NCBI RefSeq assembly: GCF_004337445.1
Contig: NZ_SJZB01000042.1
Location: forward strand, 186,001-250,000
DNA: 64,000 nt
Origin: Parasulfuritortus cantonensis
GTDB taxonomy: Bacteria > Pseudomonadota > Gammaproteobacteria > Burkholderiales > Thiobacillaceae
Direction: 5' to 3'
Below the pieces are notes generated by a model. It worked only from the letters and a program-made list of their open reading frames with translations. It had not been told where the DNA came from and did no database searches. The translations under genes and the position numbers were made by a program. Positions 59,490 through 64,000 of the stretch are shown here, one piece after another (position 1 is the stretch's first letter; every line of letters begins with the position of its first letter).

Positions 59490-60226
59490 CTGGTTTTCCC
59501 CGGATCAAGTTCCTGCAAGGCAGCGTACAACATGTCGCCCAGGTGGTGGGCGGCCGCGGTCTCCTGGTCGGTGACGTCGCCGCGCTCGAAGAAGCCGTCG
59601 CGCAGGCCGTCGAGGACGTCGACGCGGACCCGGCTGCCGGCCGCCTCCAGGCGTTCCTTGAGGCGCTCGCGCCACCAGTAGCCGGCCGACGAATGCGGCT
59701 GCAGGATGACGATGTCCAGGCGGGTGCGGTCGACGACCGGGTCGTACTCCGGCATCTCGCCCGGTTCGATGTCCTTGTACAGGATCGGGAAGGCCAGGAC
59801 GGCGCCGTCCACGAGCCCGGACGCGGCGGCGCGCAGCGCCAGGGTGGCCTGGCGCCCGGGCGCGCCGAGGATGATGCGGCGCCCCGGATGGGCGGCGTGC
59901 AGCGCCGCCAGCCAGGCCTGCAGGTCGGCCTCCGGGACCTGGTCGATGCTGCTCGGCAACGGCGGCAGGAAATAGGGCTCGTAGAGGTCGGTCACCCAGG
60001 TCTCCACGCCATGCGCGGCCAGGTCGGCGGCGGCGCGGTGTTCGGCCTCGACGCGGCCGTACTGGCCGGTCAGCCAGACCAGCATGGTGCCGCCCGCGGC
60101 CGGGTAGCGCTCGCTGACGATCTCGGCACCCGACGGCACCCGCACGCTCTGCACGTCCGCCGCCCGGGCGCCGGGCAGGGCCAGGCACAGCGCCAGGCCG
60201 GCGAGAAAATATTTCCGCCAACTCAT
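59486..60226 (-). CDS. Exported protein of unknown function, possibly alpha/beta-hydrolase-like
   Basis: 246 residues from the ATG with GGAG upstream. Signal peptide YFLAGLALCLALPGARA. The mature part alternates strands and helices like an alpha/beta hydrolase: GGTMLVWLTGQYGRVEAEHRAAADLAAHGVETWVTDL, GRRIILGAPGRQATLALRAAASGLVDGAVLAFPILY, DIVILQPHSSAGYWWRERLKERLEAAG. The nucleophile elbow is not a clean GxSxG (GAPGRQ instead), so catalysis is doubtful. It is coupled to the TlpA-like gene. I do not recognise a named family. Confidence 0.72.
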   Translation of the reverse strand: MSWRKYFLAGLALCLALPGARAADVQSVRVPSGAEIVSERYPAAGGTMLVWLTGQYGRVEAEHRAAADLAAHGVETWVTDLYEPYFLPPLPSSIDQVPEADLQAWLAALHAAHPGRRIILGAPGRQATLALRAAASGLVDGAVLAFPILYKDIEPGEMPEYDPVVDRTRLDIVILQPHSSAGYWWRERLKERLEAAGSRVRVDVLDGLRDGFFERGDVTDQETAAAHHLGDMLYAALQELDPGKTR

Positions 60227-60314
60227 CCATGGACTCCACAACGAACCGTCCGGGAATGTACTCTATCCGTCTGCCGAAACGCCAAAAGGTGTATCATTTC
60301 ACTCAGTTATTTCG

Positions 60315-62370
<2,056 letters not shown>

Positions 62371-62391
62371 CGTTCCCTCTGCCCGCCCTCG

Positions 62392-62430
62392 CGGCCCGGT
62401 TGCCTGTCGGCACCGGGCCGTTTTTGTTTC
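62392..62430 (+). terminator. Intrinsic terminator of thiC
   Basis: A perfect 9-bp stem (CGGCCCGGT with ACCGGGCCG) with an inner 3-bp extension, followed by TTTTTGTTT, 22 bases past the thiC stop. Confidence 0.92.
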
Positions 62431-62454
62431 TGCGCCGGCAGGGTCAAAAGGGGC

Positions 62455-62484
62455 TTGCTAAACCGGACTAGACCGGACTAAGCT
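62455..62484 (+). promoter_or_regulatory. Possible promoter and tandem-repeat operator of the toxin-antitoxin pair
   Basis: CCGGACTA occurs twice in tandem with a 10-base period (62463-62470 and 62473-62480), one turn of the helix apart. The repeats lie between a -35-like TTGCTA and a weak -10-like TAAGCT (18-base spacing), 30-50 bases before the antitoxin start. Antitoxins of this type usually repress their own operon; the hexamers are weak. Confidence 0.45.
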
Positions 62485-62512
62485 AATTGCGAAATCAAGT
62501 TAGGAGCCGATC

Positions 62513-62755
62513 ATGCAAACCGTCAACATCCACGAAGCAAAAACCCATCTATCCCGCTTTGTCGACCAAGCCGCTGCGGGAGAAGAAATCCTCATCGCCC
62601 GCGCCGGCAAGCCTGTCGCACGTCTGGTGGCGCTAGCCTCCGAACGAGACCAGCCGCGCAAACTGGGCCTTGGCAAAGGCCGCTTCACCATCCCCGAAGG
62701 TTTCGACCGCTTGCATGATGAGGCCATCCAGCGCATGTTCGAGACGGGCAAGTGA
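62513..62755 (+). CDS. Type II antitoxin, Phd/YefM (VapB-like) family
   Basis: 80 residues with the Phd/YefM opening: TVNIHEAKTHLSRFVDQAAAGEEILIARAGKPVARLVAL. The C-terminal tail (GLGKGRFTIPEGFDRLHDEAIQRMF) should wrap the toxin. It binds the PIN toxin encoded next and probably its own promoter. TAGGAG lies seven bases before the ATG. The stop overlaps the toxin's GTG (GTGA), the usual coupling in such pairs. Base composition is slightly lower in GC than the core genes. Confidence 0.9.
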   Translation: MQTVNIHEAKTHLSRFVDQAAAGEEILIARAGKPVARLVALASERDQPRKLGLGKGRFTIPEGFDRLHDEAIQRMFETGK

Positions 62756-63168
62756 GCATGGTGGGACCTGCGCAAACCTTCCTGCTCGACACCAACATTC
62801 TGCTCGCCGCCCTGATCGCACCGGAGTCCTTGCCGGTGGACATCCAGACGCAACTGAGCGACCCGGCCAACAGCATCCTGTTCAGTGCCGCCAGCCTCTG
62901 GGAAATTGCCATCAAATGCTCATTGGGCAGAGAGGATTTTAATTTCCGGCCGGAGGACATCCAGCAACTGGCCACTGACACCGGTTTCACCGAACTGCCT
63001 GTTCTGTCCAGCCATTGCCACAACCTCACCGACTTGCCCTGGCACCATCGCGACCCATTCGACCGGTTGCTGGTCTGTCAGGCGCAGACCATTCCAGCCT
63101 ATTTGCTTACTACGGATGGCATGCTGGCCAAGTATTCGGCTTTGGTTCGGGTGGTGACGCTGAGATAG
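62752..63168 (+). CDS. PIN-domain ribonuclease toxin, VapC family
   Basis: 138 residues from the GTG overlapping the antitoxin stop; an ATG two codons later is equally possible. The PIN acids are all present: FLLDTNILLAAL, SLWEIAIK, DPFDRLLVCQA and TTDGML. VapC enzymes are Mg-dependent endoribonucleases that often cut tRNA or rRNA and are held by their antitoxin. The subgroup matches PIN toxins paired with Phd-type antitoxins. It is followed after 49 bases by a KAP NTPase gene. Confidence 0.9.
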   Translation: MSMVGPAQTFLLDTNILLAALIAPESLPVDIQTQLSDPANSILFSAASLWEIAIKCSLGREDFNFRPEDIQQLATDTGFTELPVLSSHCHNLTDLPWHHRDPFDRLLVCQAQTIPAYLLTTDGMLAKYSALVRVVTLR

Positions 63169-63217
63169 AAAGTGTGGGGTCGCCCCCTCTTAATCATCCA
63201 TCTAGCAGAAAAGAGCC

Positions 63218-64000
63218 ATGAAGCATGACACCCCCGCAACGCAGGATGAATTTGGTAGGCGCAGCTTCGCGACCCAATTGGCGCGCGCGTTGTCAGCACC
63301 CCGCCAGGGGGCAGGGGGATTCGTTGTAGCACTGGATGGCGCGTGGGGAAGTGGCAAGACCACATTATTGAATTGGATAAAAGAGGACTTGGAAATATCA
63401 ACTCCAGCACCCGTGGTGCTGGAGTTTAACCCGTGGCGGATCAGCGGGCTGGATGCCCTAATCGAAACTTATCTGATCGAACTGGCGACCAGATTAGAAA
63501 CGCCTATTCATGGCGAGGCAATCGCAAAAGGCGCCGAAGTTGGGCAGCGTATCGTCAATTACCTTGGCATGCTGCGACATCTTCGGCATTTGAAATACGT
63601 TCCCAGCCTGGGCTTCCTGGGCAACATAGCCGAAGGTGCCGCCGACTACGCCGAACAGGCGAAAACTGCTTGCGACGCATTCCTCAAAGATACACGAGAG
63701 ACGTTCGGCAACAACCGAGGGATCGAAGGTGCGAAATCGGCAATAGAAGCCGCGTTGGATGAATTGGATTGCGGCGTAGTAGTCATCCTCGACGACCTCG
63801 ACCGGCTCAACCGGGAAGAAATCCGCACAATCTTTCAACTTATAAAATCGACTGCCGATTTTCGCCATATCACCTACCTGCTCGCCTTCGATGCCGGTCA
63901 AGTGGCACGAGCCCTGGATGAAGAGGGCAACGTAGCCGATGGAATGCAATATCTAGAAAAGATCATCCAGGCCACTTTTCGCATCCCCCCTTGTTCCCGT
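63218..64000 (+). CDS. KAP-family P-loop NTPase, N-terminal part (cut by window end)
   Basis: The first 261 residues are visible and the frame stays open at the edge. Walker A is in VVALDGAWGSGKTTLLNWIKED (~40-55), FNPWRISG follows, and Walker B is VVVILDDLDRLNREEIRTIFQLIK (~186-205) with ITYLLAFDAGQVARAL and YLEKIIQATFRIP. These are the hallmarks of KAP NTPases (STAND-related), several of which act in phage defence. The usual membrane helices between Walker A and B are not obvious here, only a weakly hydrophobic YVPSLGFLGNIAEGA. GC falls to ~53% in places, suggesting transfer. Ribosome site AAAAGAG. Confidence 0.88.
   Translation, partial: MKHDTPATQDEFGRRSFATQLARALSAPRQGAGGFVVALDGAWGSGKTTLLNWIKEDLEISTPAPVVLEFNPWRISGLDALIETYLIELATRLETPIHGEAIAKGAEVGQRIVNYLGMLRHLRHLKYVPSLGFLGNIAEGAADYAEQAKTACDAFLKDTRETFGNNRGIEGAKSAIEAALDELDCGVVVILDDLDRLNREEIRTIFQLIKSTADFRHITYLLAFDAGQVARALDEEGNVADGMQYLEKIIQATFRIPPCSR

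Overview
The window is a stretch of a high-GC (about 65% in hand-counted lines), densely packed proteobacterial chromosome. Gene content and order point to a betaproteobacterium, most likely of the Nitrosomonadales/Rhodocyclales type: DUF4390-ntrY-ntrX-trkA-trkH, smg-dprA-LysM facing def-fmt-htpX-rsmB, a tkt-gap-pgk-pyk-fba cluster, fdxA, and a tolC-rhodanese-pcm group. The genus cannot be fixed from the sequence alone. No RuBisCO, nitrogenase or sulfur-oxidation gene lies in the window, so autotrophy cannot be claimed.

Layout. 1-3.7 kb: end of gshB, apbE, a DinB-like protein and an RlmL-type rRNA methyltransferase. 3.7-6.2 kb: a visibly AT-richer island (40-45% GC in two hand-counted lines) holding only a DUF262 gene and a HEPN gene, with about 400 bp of noncoding, palindrome-rich DNA on each side. 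6.2-11.8 kb: purC with a lipoprotein gene, and a two-gene RND efflux system. 11.8-18.7 kb: the minus-strand central-carbon operon tkt-gap-pgk-pyk-fba with intercistronic hairpins and a good terminator; pgk and fba each carry an apparent one-base deletion. 18.9-24.7 kb: an IMPase, a thioredoxin-fold protein, rsmE, argA, the ABC-F protein YbiT and a small lipoprotein. 24.7-31 kb: rho, trxA, fdxA, peroxiredoxin, topA, smg. 31-37 kb: dprA, LysM protein, def-fmt-htpX-rsmB.

37-46.5 kb: DUF4390, ntrYX and trkAH in one run, then a TPR protein, yggX, ubiE, greB and mlaA. 46.6-47.2 kb: tRNA-Ala(GGC) and tRNA-Glu(TTC) between a strong promoter and an intrinsic terminator, then a ComEA-like protein. 47.3-52.2 kb: a MidA-type methyltransferase, a nucleotide-sugar epimerase, waaA and tolC. 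52.2-60.2 kb: rhodanese, pcm and a CecR-YbhGFSR-like ABC exporter with its TetR regulator, then a TlpA-like protein and an exported protein of unknown function. 60.3-62.4 kb: a TPP riboswitch and thiC. 62.5-64 kb: a Phd/VapC-type toxin-antitoxin pair and the start of a KAP-family P-loop NTPase that runs off the window.

The best candidates for undescribed biology are the DUF262-HEPN pair, which looks like a compact, horizontally acquired nuclease-type defence or conflict module, and the KAP NTPase beside the toxin-antitoxin pair. Also worth a look are an NtrX whose AAA+ domain has lost its ATPase and sigma-54 contact motifs, and a Tat-type signal on the DUF4390 protein. Most of the rest is conserved housekeeping sequence.
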